This document shows positions 7,614 to 17,048 of a stretch of DNA of 64,000 nt, in pieces. A program made the translations under genes and the position numbers. Below the pieces are notes generated by a model. The model had not been told where the DNA came from. It made no database searches and saw only the letters and a list, made by a program, of their open reading frames with translations. Origin of the DNA: an uncultured Rhodospirillaceae bacterium (GTDB lineage Bacteria; Pseudomonadota; Alphaproteobacteria; Rhodospirillales; UBA2165). The DNA is taken from NCBI GenBank assembly GCA_913020445.1, contig CAJWAR010000020.1, positions 1 through 64,000 on the forward strand. Direction: 5' to 3'. Every line of letters begins with the position of its first letter. Within the stretch, counting starts at the first letter, position 1.

Positions 7614-9551
7614 ATGAGTGACACCGAAGCTCCCAAAACCGCTCGGCTGGATAACAAGACGCTCAACCTGCTGGTGACTGTTCTGGCGGTTGGCGTGACG
7701 TTGTTGTCGGCCGCCTGGGCGCTGGATCTTTACCGTGATGTCGGCTTGCAAATTTATACCGAGCAATATTTGGGTATCATGTTGACGATCGCCTTGCCGC
7801 TGGTTTATCTGGCGGTGCCGGCCGGACCGGGCCGTTTTCGCCAAGGAGCGGTACCGTGGTATGATATTGCGGCGGCGATTGTCGGAGCTGGCGTTGCTGC
7901 CTATACCGCTTTTTGGTATCCGGAATTAACCGAAGCCATTGGCCGCCGTCCGCTGGATGGATTAATCGTTGGCGGTATCATGGCTGTTCTATTGATCGAA
8001 GGATTGCGGCGCACGGTCGGCATGATCTTGACCTCGGTGGTATTGCTTTTCCTGATTTTGGCCCTGATTGGTGATCAATTGCCTGGTGAGATGGAGGGCC
8101 GGCCCATTGATCTTGAACACCTGATCTATTATCTTGGCTGGGATTCTACATCCGTGTTGGGCACACCAATGCGCATTGTGACGACGATTGTCGTCGCTTT
8201 CGTATTTTTCGGCCGGATATTGTTTGTCTCCGGCGGCTCGGAATTCTTCACCGACATCGCCATGGTTTTAATGGGCCGGTACCGCGGTGGTCAGGCCAAA
8301 ATTTCAGTTTTTGCCTCCAGTCTGTTCGGCTCGATCTCCGGCAGCACGGTGTCGAACGTTGTCACCACCGGGGTGGTCACCATTCCGTTGATGAGGCGCG
8401 GCGGGTATCAGGCACACCATGCCGGGGCCATCGAAGCCGTGGCCTCAACCGGTGGGCAGTTAATGCCGCCGGTGATGGGCGCATCGGCGTTCCTGATGGC
8501 TGAGTTTCTGCAAATACCCTATACCGATGTCGTGCTGGCGGCATTGATCCCGGCGATCCTTTATTACGTTGCGTTGTTCATTCAAGCCGATCTTGAAGCC
8601 GCCAAAGGCAATATGAAACGTATCGAAAAATCGGAAATTCCGGCGGCGGGTCCGGTGCTGAAATCCGGCTGGTTCTTTCCGCTGCCATTTGTTGCTTTGG
8701 TGGTAGCTTTGTTTGTCTTCAATTATTCACCGGAGCTTTCAGCCTTGTCAGCGGCGGCGGTGGTAATCGTCGCAACGGCTGTTTTTGGCTATAAGGGTAA
8801 GAAACTGACGCTCCGTGATTTGTTCCATGCCTTGCGCGGGACCGGTCTGGGGGTGGTTGATATATTTATGATCGGCGGCTGTGTCGGCATGGTGATTGGC
8901 GTACTCAATCTTAGCGGCCTTGGTTTTGCCTTAACGCTAATCCTGGTTCAGGCAGCTGCGGGCAAACTGATCGTATTGCTGCTATTAGCAGCAGTTGTTT
9001 GTATCATTCTTGGCATGGGTATGCCGACTGTCGGTGTCTACGTGCTTTTGGCAACCCTAGTGGCTCCAGCATTGGTTGAAGTCGGTGTTCTGCCCATCGC
9101 TGCACATTTGTTTATCCTTTATTTTGGTATGATGTCGATGATTACACCACCCGTTGCGATCGGTGCGTTCGCGGCAGCTAATTTGTCTGGCGCCGACCCT
9201 ATGCGGACCGGATTTTCAGCCATGCGCTTTGGCTGGCTGGCTTTTATTATTCCGTTTATGTTTGTTGCCTCACCAACGTTGATTATGCATGGCGAGTGGC
9301 AATTTATCGTCATTGATACGCTTGGCGCCTTGGCGGCAGCCTGGCTGATATCTGTCGGTATAATCGGCTATTACTCGCAACCACTGTCAATTCTGGAGCG
9401 AGGCGCCTATTGTTTGGCCGGTTTCGGATTAATCATACCGCTCAATGCTTTTGCCGCTGCCAATGAGGCTAATATTATTGGTTTGATATTGGCCATCGGT
9501 TTGATCGCCATAGAGTTTCGCCGCCGTCGCTTCGCGCAGCATAAAATTTGA
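7614..9551 (+). CDS. TRAP transporter fused permease (DctQM-type, TAXI family)
   Basis: A 645-residue polytopic membrane protein, the size of TAXI-associated permeases in which the small DctQ and large DctM subunits are fused. The N-terminal part has about four to five helices. The DctM domain begins around residue 190, with the conserved SLFGSISGSTVSNVVTTG segment and the glycine-rich GMGMPTVGVYVLLATL signature near residue 465. It imports an organic acid using the sodium gradient together with the TAXI receptor upstream. The ATG has no clear Shine-Dalgarno sequence, consistent with readthrough of the terminator just before it. Confidence 0.9.
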   Translation: MSDTEAPKTARLDNKTLNLLVTVLAVGVTLLSAAWALDLYRDVGLQIYTEQYLGIMLTIALPLVYLAVPAGPGRFRQGAVPWYDIAAAIVGAGVAAYTAFWYPELTEAIGRRPLDGLIVGGIMAVLLIEGLRRTVGMILTSVVLLFLILALIGDQLPGEMEGRPIDLEHLIYYLGWDSTSVLGTPMRIVTTIVVAFVFFGRILFVSGGSEFFTDIAMVLMGRYRGGQAKISVFASSLFGSISGSTVSNVVTTGVVTIPLMRRGGYQAHHAGAIEAVASTGGQLMPPVMGASAFLMAEFLQIPYTDVVLAALIPAILYYVALFIQADLEAAKGNMKRIEKSEIPAAGPVLKSGWFFPLPFVALVVALFVFNYSPELSALSAAAVVIVATAVFGYKGKKLTLRDLFHALRGTGLGVVDIFMIGGCVGMVIGVLNLSGLGFALTLILVQAAAGKLIVLLLLAAVVCIILGMGMPTVGVYVLLATLVAPALVEVGVLPIAAHLFILYFGMMSMITPPVAIGAFAAANLSGADPMRTGFSAMRFGWLAFIIPFMFVASPTLIMHGEWQFIVIDTLGALAAAWLISVGIIGYYSQPLSILERGAYCLAGFGLIIPLNAFAAANEANIIGLILAIGLIAIEFRRRRFAQHKI

Positions 9552-9596
9552 CCTTAAATGCGAGATTAGCTACACTAACCACAATGCGAAATAGCT

Positions 9597-9613
9597 GTAC
9601 CGTATAATGGTAC
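9597..9613 (+). promoter_or_regulatory. inverted repeat framing a perfect -10 hexamer upstream of livG
   Basis: GTACC (9597-9601) and GGTAC (9609-9613) flank TATAAT at 9603-9608, about 45 bases before the livG start. No good -35 hexamer lies at 16-18 bases, as expected of an activator- or repressor-controlled promoter. A regulator bound to the repeat would cover the -10. Function is inferred. Confidence 0.4.
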
Positions 9614-9656
9614 GATAATGAACTAGGGTTTCATGTACCGGGGTGGGTCTTTCTAG

Positions 9657-10382
9657 ATGACCAACTTACTAACCGTTCAGAATTTATCCAAAAGCTTTGG
9701 CTCGCTCCAGGTGATCGAAGGCTTTGATATGCATTTGGATGATGGCGAGGCGTTGGGCATCATCGGCCCCAATGGCGCCGGTAAAAGCACACTGTTTAAT
9801 TTGATCACCGGCAGCCTCACATCTGATACAGGTTCCATCTCATTTGATGGTCAGGATATGACAGGCCTGCCGGCCTATGCCCGCTGCCGTGCCGGTATCG
9901 GCCGCTCTTATCAAATCCCGCACCCCTTTGGTGGCATGACGGTGTTTGAGAACCTGCTGGTCGGTGCGGCTTTCGGCGGCGGTGAAAAAGAAGCTGAGAG
10001 CTATGATCACTGCGCTGAAGTGTTGGAGCGCACCGGGCTGATTGATAAGGCGAATACCTTGGCGGGCTCGTTGACACTGCTTGAGCGTAAACGCCTGGAA
10101 CTGGCGCGCGCCTTGGCGACCAAACCGCGTGCGCTTTTGTTGGATGAGATCGCCGGCGGCCTGACCGAGCACGAAATTCAAGACCTGGTTGCGACGATCA
10201 ACAGCATCCGCGCCGAGAACATGTCGATCATCTGGATCGAGCATATTGTGCATGCGTTGTTATCGGTGGTTGACCGGCTGGTGGTGATAAATTTTGGCCA
10301 GAAGCTCGACGACGGTGATCCTCAAACGGTGATCAATTCGCCGGAAGTGCAAAAAGTTTATATGGGGATCAGCATCGAATGA
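9657..10382 (+). CDS. livG: branched-chain amino-acid-type ABC transporter ATP-binding protein
   Basis: A 241-residue ABC ATPase of the LivG subfamily. Walker A is GPNGAGKST near residue 41. The signature region is degenerate: SLTLLERKRLELARAL instead of LSGGQ, as is usual in LivG. Walker B is ALLLDEIAGGL, where Glu is followed by Ile rather than Pro, and the switch His is in WIEHIVHAL. It is first in a plus-strand operon livG-livF-livH-livM-hyi and overlaps livF by four bases. The cargo is unknown; LIV-type systems carry amino acids, amides, urea or small aromatic acids. Confidence 0.88.
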   Translation: MTNLLTVQNLSKSFGSLQVIEGFDMHLDDGEALGIIGPNGAGKSTLFNLITGSLTSDTGSISFDGQDMTGLPAYARCRAGIGRSYQIPHPFGGMTVFENLLVGAAFGGGEKEAESYDHCAEVLERTGLIDKANTLAGSLTLLERKRLELARALATKPRALLLDEIAGGLTEHEIQDLVATINSIRAENMSIIWIEHIVHALLSVVDRLVVINFGQKLDDGDPQTVINSPEVQKVYMGISIE

Positions 10383-11077
10383 GCTTGCTCGAGATTGAAA
10401 ACCTGACGGCTTTTTACGGTGATTTCCAGGCGCTGTTTGGCATTAGCTTAGCCATCGACAAAGGCGAGACCGTTGCGGCCATCGGCGCCAATGGGGCCGG
10501 CAAGTCGACCTTCCTGCGCGCCATCACCGGATTGGTAAATTTCCGGGCAGATAAATTTCTCTATGACGGCGAAACGCTGTCTGGCCGGCAGGCTTGCGAC
10601 ATTGTCGGGCTCGGCATTGCGATGGTGCCGGAAGGCCGCCGGCTTTTCCCGAGCCTGAGCGTTGAAGAAAATCTTATTATCGGCGGCTATAATCAGCGGT
10701 CCGGCAACTGGAATTTGGCTCGGGTCTATCAAATGTTTCCCAAGCTCGAACAACGCAAAGACATTTCCGGTACAGCGCTTAGTGGTGGCGAGCAGCAGAT
10801 GGTCGCGATCGGCCGGGCGCTGATGTCAAACCCCGACATATTGCTCTGTGATGAACTATCGCTGGGACTAGCGCCAATTATTATCAAAGACATTTATGAT
10901 GCGTTGCCAAGCATTCAGGCGGAGGGTGTTTCGCTACTGGTGGTCGAGCAGGATATCAATCAGGCTTTGGCCATTGCTGACCGGGTTTATTGTTTTCAGG
11001 AAGGGCGCATCAGTCTCAGCGGCAAACCGGAAGAGCTCAGCAAAGACCAAATCGCCGCGGCGTATTTCGGCAAGTGA
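10379..11077 (+). CDS. livF: branched-chain amino-acid-type ABC transporter ATP-binding protein
   Basis: A 232-residue LivF-type ATPase. Walker A is GANGAGKST, the signature is LSGGEQQM, Walker B is ILLCDELSLGLAP, and the switch is VVEQD. It forms the heterodimeric motor with the LivG above, to which it is translationally coupled (ATGA). The order G-F before H-M is the reverse of the second LIV operon in this window, so the two sets are not a local duplication. Confidence 0.88.
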   Translation: MSLLEIENLTAFYGDFQALFGISLAIDKGETVAAIGANGAGKSTFLRAITGLVNFRADKFLYDGETLSGRQACDIVGLGIAMVPEGRRLFPSLSVEENLIIGGYNQRSGNWNLARVYQMFPKLEQRKDISGTALSGGEQQMVAIGRALMSNPDILLCDELSLGLAPIIIKDIYDALPSIQAEGVSLLVVEQDINQALAIADRVYCFQEGRISLSGKPEELSKDQIAAAYFGK

Positions 11078-11091
11078 TGGATGAATAGAAG

Positions 11092-11964
11092 ATGATCGAA
11101 TGGGCTAACACAATCATCCAAGGGATTTTAACCGGCGGGCTTTACGCCATGTTCGCCGCCGGCCTCGCGATCATCTTTGGCGTGATGCGGCTGGTCAATA
11201 TTACCCACGGTGATCTGATTGTGCTGGCAGCCTTCATTGCAATGGTCGTAATTGAGACAACCGGCGTTAATCCATTTGTCAGCCTGCTGGCCGTAATACC
11301 GATCATGTTTGTATTCGGTTATTTCCTCCAGCGCGGGATTTTAAACTTTACCCTGGGCGATGATCTGCTGCCGCCGCTGTTGGTGACATTTGGCTTGTCG
11401 ATTGTCATTCAGAATTTGCTGCTGGAGATTTTCTCAGCTGACTCCCAGCGTCTCAAAGCCGGCAGTTTTGAAGTCATGAGCATACAATTGACTGAAGGCC
11501 TCTCGATCGGTGTGTTCCCGTTGGTTATCTTTATCGTCGCTCTGGTGATGATTATCGGTCTGCAACAGCTTTTTAACCGCACCCGCCTAGGCCGGGCCTT
11601 CCGGGCGACCTCCGATGACGCGACGACAGCCCAGCTCATGGGTATCAATCACAAACATATTTTCGGCCTCGCCATGGGCTTGGCATTGATACTGGTCGCC
11701 ATCGCCGGTGTGTTAATGGCGGTACGGACTAATTTTGATCCAACCGTCGGCCCGTCGCGGCTGCTTTTTGCTTTTGAAGCGGTGATTATGGGCGGGCTGG
11801 GCTCGCTCTGGGGGACGTTGATCGGCGGCATTATCTTAGGTGTGGCGCAAAATATCGGCGCCAAGATCGATCCGGGCTGGCAAATATTGTTTGGCCATAT
11901 CGCTTTTCTAATTGTGTTGGTGTTCCGGCCCAACGGCTTGTTCCCGAGGACGCGCGATGACTGA
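11092..11964 (+). CDS. livH: branched-chain amino-acid-type ABC transporter permease
   Basis: A 290-residue inner-membrane permease of the LivH type with about eight helices. Typical segments are GGLYAMFAAGLAIIFGVMRLVNITHGD at the N-terminus (shown here only as the start of the protein, residues about 16-42), the cytoplasmic coupling loop RTRLGRAFRATSDD near residue 165, and GGLGSLWGTLIGG near residue 235. It follows livF by 14 bases, and its stop overlaps the livM start. Confidence 0.88.
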   Translation: MIEWANTIIQGILTGGLYAMFAAGLAIIFGVMRLVNITHGDLIVLAAFIAMVVIETTGVNPFVSLLAVIPIMFVFGYFLQRGILNFTLGDDLLPPLLVTFGLSIVIQNLLLEIFSADSQRLKAGSFEVMSIQLTEGLSIGVFPLVIFIVALVMIIGLQQLFNRTRLGRAFRATSDDATTAQLMGINHKHIFGLAMGLALILVAIAGVLMAVRTNFDPTVGPSRLLFAFEAVIMGGLGSLWGTLIGGIILGVAQNIGAKIDPGWQILFGHIAFLIVLVFRPNGLFPRTRDD

Positions 11965-12970
11965 TAGTTATAACGTCCTCCGTTCAACCCGCGCCAGCCG
12001 CATCGGCAGCATTATCGGTCTTGTCTTATTTATTGTCTTGGTTTCATTTCCGACGTGGGGCGATCGGGCAACCATGCGCCTGCTGGTCGAGATGTTCTAC
12101 ATCCTGGCTTTATCGCAAATGTGGAATTTGATGGCGGGTTATGGCGGTCTGGTGTCGGTCGGCCAGCAAGCCTTCGTTGGCCTCGGCGGTTATATGCTGT
12201 TTCTGCTGACCATTCATCTCGGCGTCGGCGCTGTCTGGACAGTGCCGCTCGCAGGACTGATCGGTGCCGTGGTTTCATTGCCGGTGGCGTTTTTGGTGTT
12301 CCGGCTGCGCGGTCATTATTTTGCCATCGGCACGTGGGTGGTGGCCGAAGTTTTCCTGCTTGGATTTGCCCAAATAAAGACGCTCGGCGGCGGTTCAGGC
12401 CTGAGCCTGCCGGTATCTGTAGTGAAGTCGATAGCGTCTTCCCGGGCAGGCCGGGATTCAGCGATTTACTGGACAGCACTTTTTGTCGTCGTTGCAGTCA
12501 TCGCGATTGTTTATTTCTTATTGCGGTCCCGCCACGGTTTGGCGCTGACGGCGATCCGCGACAGTGAAGAAGCATCCAACAGTCTCGGCGTTGATAACTT
12601 TCGGGCCAAGCTATTGGTCTATATTTTTGCCGCCTTCGGCACTACGGCAATTGGCGCGCTGATATTTCTGACCAAATTGCGGATCAGCCCGAGTGCAGCT
12701 TTTGATATCAACTGGACAACAACCGTGATCTTTATCGTCGTGATTGGCGGTATCGGTACTATCGAAGGCCCGATTCTTGGCACCATTATCTTCTTCCTGC
12801 TGCGTGAACCATTGGCGGATTTTGGTTCGTGGTATTTAATCCTGTTAGGTACGACAGCGGTCGTGGTAATGCTTAAAGCGCCGCAGGGTATTTGGGGAAT
12901 TATCACCCATAAATTCGATCTTCGTTTCTTCCCAGTGCAAAGAAGGTTAGAGTTAAAGAAAGACGACTAA
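11957..12970 (+). CDS. livM: branched-chain amino-acid-type ABC transporter permease
   Basis: A LivM-type permease of about 337 residues. The start at ATG 11957 overlaps the livH stop by eight bases; an upstream in-frame start at 11912 would lie well inside livH and is less likely. Conserved features are LRGHYFAIGTWVVAEV near residue 105, the coupling loop SRHGLALTAIRDSEEAS near residue 190 and VIGGIGTIEGPILG near residue 255. It completes the pore with LivH. No periplasmic binding-protein gene accompanies the operon. Confidence 0.88.
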   Translation: MTDSYNVLRSTRASRIGSIIGLVLFIVLVSFPTWGDRATMRLLVEMFYILALSQMWNLMAGYGGLVSVGQQAFVGLGGYMLFLLTIHLGVGAVWTVPLAGLIGAVVSLPVAFLVFRLRGHYFAIGTWVVAEVFLLGFAQIKTLGGGSGLSLPVSVVKSIASSRAGRDSAIYWTALFVVVAVIAIVYFLLRSRHGLALTAIRDSEEASNSLGVDNFRAKLLVYIFAAFGTTAIGALIFLTKLRISPSAAFDINWTTTVIFIVVIGGIGTIEGPILGTIIFFLLREPLADFGSWYLILLGTTAVVVMLKAPQGIWGIITHKFDLRFFPVQRRLELKKDD

Positions 12971-12990
12971 CCAACTACCCGGGAGGCACC

Positions 12991-13770
12991 ATGCCGCGTT
13001 TTTCATCGAATATTTCCATGATGTTCATGGAGCACGATTTTATAGACCGCTTTCAGGCCGCTCAAGATGCAGGATTTGGGGCGGTCGAAATTCAGTTTCC
13101 GTATGATATTGAGCCTAAGGAATTACTGGCGGCCAAAGAAAGCGCCGGCGTTGAGGTCGCGGTCATCAATATACCTGCGGGTGATCTAACCAGCGGAGGC
13201 CCCGGGCTGGCAGCGATGCCGGGCCGGGAAGATCAATTCAAAGCAGCCGTCGAACAAGCTCATAAATACGCCGAGATAATAAAACCGCTTAACATGAACG
13301 TGCTGCCGGGCTGGCCGCCGATGGATCAATTTAGTCGTGATGAATGCCTGGATGTGTTGGCCGGAAATCTTAGATATGCTGCCGAAGCTCTCGCCGATAC
13401 CGGCACCAAAGCGCTGGTCGAAGCCGTAAACACTCATGACCGGCCGGGTTTTCTGCTTTACACCTCGGCTCAAGCAATTGATGTCATTCAGGCGGCCGAT
13501 CATGAAAATCTCGCGCTGGAATATGATCTCTACCACATGCAGATCATGGAGGGGAATTTGGTCAATCGCATGACGGAAATCTTAGCGCATATTGGCCATA
13601 TTCAATTTGCCGATACCCCTGGTAGACATGAGCCGGGAACCGGTGAGATTAACTACCCGTTTGTGTTTGAAGCCTTGGATAAAATGGGCTGGCAAGGCTG
13701 GTTAGGAGCAGAATATGTGCCGACGGGTCCCACCTCTGAAACGCTAAATTGGTTGCAGCCGTACCTATAG
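12991..13770 (+). CDS. hyi: hydroxypyruvate isomerase family TIM-barrel protein
   Basis: A 259-residue AP-endonuclease-2-type TIM barrel matching hydroxypyruvate isomerase (about 258 residues). Family segments are the N-terminal RFSSNISMMFMEHDF, VEAVNTHDRPGF (metal-ligand Glu), YDLYHMQIMEG, and GAEYVPTG at the C-terminus with the second Glu. By family it interconverts hydroxypyruvate and tartronate semialdehyde in glyoxylate metabolism. It has a good Shine-Dalgarno GGGAGG and is 20 bases after livM, so the importer probably feeds a C2/C3 acid pathway. A paralogue lies at 54740-55519. Confidence 0.8.
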   Translation: MPRFSSNISMMFMEHDFIDRFQAAQDAGFGAVEIQFPYDIEPKELLAAKESAGVEVAVINIPAGDLTSGGPGLAAMPGREDQFKAAVEQAHKYAEIIKPLNMNVLPGWPPMDQFSRDECLDVLAGNLRYAAEALADTGTKALVEAVNTHDRPGFLLYTSAQAIDVIQAADHENLALEYDLYHMQIMEGNLVNRMTEILAHIGHIQFADTPGRHEPGTGEINYPFVFEALDKMGWQGWLGAEYVPTGPTSETLNWLQPYL

Positions 13771-13849
13771 TTCATTTTTTGGTTTTCAGAGCGCTTCGAA
13801 TCAGGTAGTCACCATATCTTTCCAATTTCAATAATATAGGCGAAATACC

Positions 13850-14833
13850 GTGAGCGATGCGGACCAACAACTAATCGATAATTGTCTAACTGATGCAGAG
13901 TTTCCGGAGCTGCCCGATTTCTATCGCGGTAAAGTGCGGGACGCTTATGGCTTACCCGATGGCCGTCGGCTATTAATTTCGACCGATCGGCAATCAGCTT
14001 TTGATAAGGTGCTGGCTGCTGTTCCTTATAAAGGACAAGTGCTTACTCAGACCGCCCGCTACTGGTTCGATGAAACAGCAGATATTTGTCCCAATCATGT
14101 GATCAGCTATCCCGATCCTAATGTTGCGCTGGTAAAACATCTCGACATGTTGCCGATAGAAATGGTGGTGCGGGATTATCTGACCGGCTCAACCGAAACC
14201 AGCATTTGGCCGATGTATGACCGCGGCGAACGGCTGCTCTATGGCCATGAATTTCCAGACGGATTAAAGAAAAATCAAAAACTGCCGGGAACGATTATCA
14301 CGCCGACGACCAAAGCGGCGCAAGGCGATCATGACGCGCCGATCACCGAAGCAGAAATCCTTGAAACTCAGCTGGTGACAACTGAGCAGTGGCAAGAGCT
14401 GGCTGAAAAAAGCCTCGCTTTATTTGCGCGGGGCCGGGAATTGGCTGCCAAAAATGGTCTTATTTTGGTCGATACCAAATATGAGTTCGGCCTGGACGAA
14501 AATGGCGCCATTATTGTCGCCGACGAAATTCATACGCCGGATTCCAGCCGTTTTTGGCTCGCCGATAGTTATTTAGCCCGTTTCGAAGCCGGCGAAAATC
14601 CGGATAGCCTGGATAAAGAATTTCTGCGTTTATGGATCGCCGGCCAATGTGACCCCTACAAAGATCCGATCCCCGAAATTCCGGCGGCAACATTGATCGA
14701 ATTCAGCGAAAAATACATCAAATTATTTGAAAAGGTAACAGGGCAGGAATTTAGTAAACCCGATATGTCCATATCTGTGCGAGATCGAATTCAGCAGGCC
14801 TTGGCGCAGGAACTACCTGAGTTTTTTAGTTGA
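13850..14833 (+). CDS. purC: phosphoribosylaminoimidazole-succinocarboxamide synthase (long form)
   Basis: SAICAR synthase joins CAIR with aspartate using ATP in purine synthesis. At 327 residues it is the long form rather than the roughly 240-residue bacterial type. Diagnostic segments are [29 protein letters not shown] near residue 25 (P-loop-like ATP site, split here for description), [28 protein letters not shown] and [13 protein letters not shown]. The start is GTG. It stands alone, away from other pur genes. Alphaproteobacteria usually carry a short purC near purSQL, so this may be a second isozyme; that is an inference. Confidence 0.92.
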   Translation: MSDADQQLIDNCLTDAEFPELPDFYRGKVRDAYGLPDGRRLLISTDRQSAFDKVLAAVPYKGQVLTQTARYWFDETADICPNHVISYPDPNVALVKHLDMLPIEMVVRDYLTGSTETSIWPMYDRGERLLYGHEFPDGLKKNQKLPGTIITPTTKAAQGDHDAPITEAEILETQLVTTEQWQELAEKSLALFARGRELAAKNGLILVDTKYEFGLDENGAIIVADEIHTPDSSRFWLADSYLARFEAGENPDSLDKEFLRLWIAGQCDPYKDPIPEIPAATLIEFSEKYIKLFEKVTGQEFSKPDMSISVRDRIQQALAQELPEFFS

Positions 14834-14862
14834 TAATCAGCCGTTATATCTCTCTTGAATTA

Positions 14863-16002
14863 TCAGAGGACACCGCGCGCATCTATTGCCCAGATGTCCA
14901 CCAGTTTATCACCGCGCACGCAATGTAAATAGTTGTGCAGATTGATTGTCGGATCGCAGTGCGGCGTTATTAAGGTGACCGGTGTACCGATTACTGGTTT
15001 TTGACTTTGATCGGCGATAACAATTTTGCCATGCTCATCACCGAAGCGGTCATAATCAGCACCTGGCAACGAGTCAGTTGAAACTTCCGGTTTGGGGCCA
15101 TCCGTCGCAAAACATTTATACCCGCCATCAATGGTTACAAATCCATCTGCGTTGTTACTGACAACCGAACACTGCATGAAAAGCGACGTTGCAAAAGGCG
15201 AGGTGTCACCAGCGACCAACTCTACTGCATTATATTCGACGTCCATAAATATATATGACCCTGTTTGGTGTTCGGTAAATATCTTTCGAGAGCGGTCAAT
15301 TGCATGCGTGCCAGTGCCGCCGCCGGTGATAATTGACGGCTTTAACTGGGCGTCAGCCAGCGCGTCCAAGCATTTTTGAAGGTGATCAAGCTGTTCACCA
15401 TATTCTTTTTCACGTGAGCCATAATCCTCGATATGCTGGACTCTTCCTGAGTAAGCTTGCACACCGCGATAATTCAAATTTGGGCTGTCATCGGCCAGCC
15501 GGGCGAGCCTGACAATTTCATCAGCGGCATGAACACCGGTTCTTTGCATGCCGATATCGATATCGATCAATAAATCCAACTCGGTGCTTTCCCGCCCGGC
15601 CGTGTCCGATAAATCGGATACATTGATTGAATTATCGGCGACGAGCTTCAGCTTGTCGGCTTTTTTGTTGAGGGCTACAAGTCGATTTACTTTGGCCGCG
15701 CCAACGACCGGTGACGTTATAAGCACGCCGCTGATGCCAGCCTCCACCATAACCGTCGCCTCGTGAAGGGTCGCACAACAAACCCCCACCGCGCCTGCGG
15801 CAATTTGACGTTTGGCTATTTCCGAGCATTTATGGGTTTTTGCGTGTGGTCTCAAGCGCAGGCCGGATTCCCCGCATAACTTGGCATGAGTCGTTAAATT
15901 TCGCTCGAAGGCGTCAAGATCAAGAACCAGAGCAGGTGTCGTTAAAGCATTCCGTGAGCCGGGAATATCGATAAGACTTTGATTGGGACCGAGTTCAGGC
16001 AA
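14863..16002 (-). CDS. D-threonine aldolase / 3-hydroxy-D-aspartate aldolase family PLP enzyme
   Basis: A 379-residue fold-type III PLP enzyme (alanine-racemase-like barrel plus C-terminal metal domain). The PLP lysine lies in LRPHAKTHK near residue 56. The C-terminal metal site is recognisable as TPHCDPTINLHNYLH. The family cleaves D-3-hydroxy amino acids to glycine plus an aldehyde or glyoxylate, and includes D-threonine aldolase, D-serine dehydratase and beta-hydroxyaspartate aldolase. It is convergent with purC. The glyoxylate connection would fit the hydroxypyruvate isomerases here, but specificity cannot be read from the sequence. Confidence 0.82.
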   Translation of the reverse strand: MPELGPNQSLIDIPGSRNALTTPALVLDLDAFERNLTTHAKLCGESGLRLRPHAKTHKCSEIAKRQIAAGAVGVCCATLHEATVMVEAGISGVLITSPVVGAAKVNRLVALNKKADKLKLVADNSINVSDLSDTAGRESTELDLLIDIDIGMQRTGVHAADEIVRLARLADDSPNLNYRGVQAYSGRVQHIEDYGSREKEYGEQLDHLQKCLDALADAQLKPSIITGGGTGTHAIDRSRKIFTEHQTGSYIFMDVEYNAVELVAGDTSPFATSLFMQCSVVSNNADGFVTIDGGYKCFATDGPKPEVSTDSLPGADYDRFGDEHGKIVIADQSQKPVIGTPVTLITPHCDPTINLHNYLHCVRGDKLVDIWAIDARGVL

Positions 16003-16091
16003 TTTTTTACTTTCTCGTTAAGAAATAACGAGTTGACTGTATCGCGTGAAACTAATTTCGCCAATAGGGCATAATCAGAAATTGGATAGGT

Positions 16092-17030
16092 TTAAGCAGA
16101 GCGTCGGTTGGGTGAAACCGGCGTTGCTAACTCGGCCTGAAAACACTCAGCCAACAGTTTAAACTCATCAATTCGTGGTGATGCTTTGCGCCAGGCAAAG
16201 CCGATCTGCCGCGATGCGTCTTTACCAAAAATGGGGCGGAAATTTACTTTCGTGCCTCGCGCTATGCCGCCATCAATTGCCATTTTTGGCACAATGGTCT
16301 CGCCCAATCCGTTATCAACCATCTGTATGAGGGTGGTTAAACTGGTGCCTTGAAGCAGAATATTGTCAGCCGAATTAGATTTGTGAACCGCGTCTAAGGC
16401 GTGGCTACGGAGGCAGTGGCCTTGTTCAAGCAGTAGCAGGTTTGCCACATTAATTTCCTTGAAAGTAACCTGTTCACGACCGCCAATTTCAAAATCCGCA
16501 CCAAAAGCCAACCACAAAGGATCATCAGCAAAAATAAAAGTTTCCAATTTTTCAGCCGGATATGGAAAGGCGAGGAGGGCTAAATCCAGATTGCCGGATT
16601 TCAAGTCAGTTAAAATATCGGCCGATTGGGCTTCGCGTAAATATAGGTTGAGATCGGGATATTCCGCTCGCAATTTCGGCAATACCCGGGGCAATAGAAA
16701 GGGTGCAATTGTCGGGATGACGCCGAGGCGTAGGTCGCCGCTTAGCGGCTGTTCCTTGCTGGCAACAAGATCGACAATATCCTCGACGTCGACAATGACA
16801 TTACGGGCGCGCTCGATCACTTGATTGGCAAGCGGAGTCATTTTGACACTGCGTTTTGTGCGCTCCACCAGCACACGCCCAAAGATCGCTTCCAGTTCCT
16901 TGAGACTAGCACTCAAGCTCGCCTGGGTAATAAGGCAGGCTTCGGCGGCGCGGCCAAAATGCTCATGTTCCGCTAACGCGACCAGATGACGGAGTTGTTT
17001 CAAGGTTGGGATTGGTTTAACGAGCGCCAT
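16092..17030 (-). CDS. oxyR: OxyR-type LysR-family peroxide regulator lacking the resolving cysteine
   Basis: An LTTR of about 312 residues. The N-terminal winged helix is residues 5-65 (LRHLVALAEHEHFGRAAEAC ...). The C-terminal sensor domain carries EQGHCLRSHALDAV, matching the OxyR redox loop: the peroxidatic Cys is present (C206 from the ATG at 17030), but the position nine residues on, Cys208 in E. coli, is Val (V215). A TTG two codons upstream is an alternative start. It is divergent from dps and a peroxiredoxin with an OxyR-like site between, which supports the oxyR call. Peroxide sensing by a one-cysteine mechanism or another partner Cys is inferred. Confidence 0.82.
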   Translation of the reverse strand: MALVKPIPTLKQLRHLVALAEHEHFGRAAEACLITQASLSASLKELEAIFGRVLVERTKRSVKMTPLANQVIERARNVIVDVEDIVDLVASKEQPLSGDLRLGVIPTIAPFLLPRVLPKLRAEYPDLNLYLREAQSADILTDLKSGNLDLALLAFPYPAEKLETFIFADDPLWLAFGADFEIGGREQVTFKEINVANLLLLEQGHCLRSHALDAVHKSNSADNILLQGTSLTTLIQMVDNGLGETIVPKMAIDGGIARGTKVNFRPIFGKDASRQIGFAWRKASPRIDEFKLLAECFQAELATPVSPNRRSA

Positions 17031-17048
17031 TTTCAATCCAGTTTATAA

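Noticed and set aside
14831-14865. TGATAAT/ATTATCA inverted repeat between purC and the aldolase-like gene
   Set aside because: Seven bases with a 21-base loop and no T-tract; too weak for a terminator or operator call.
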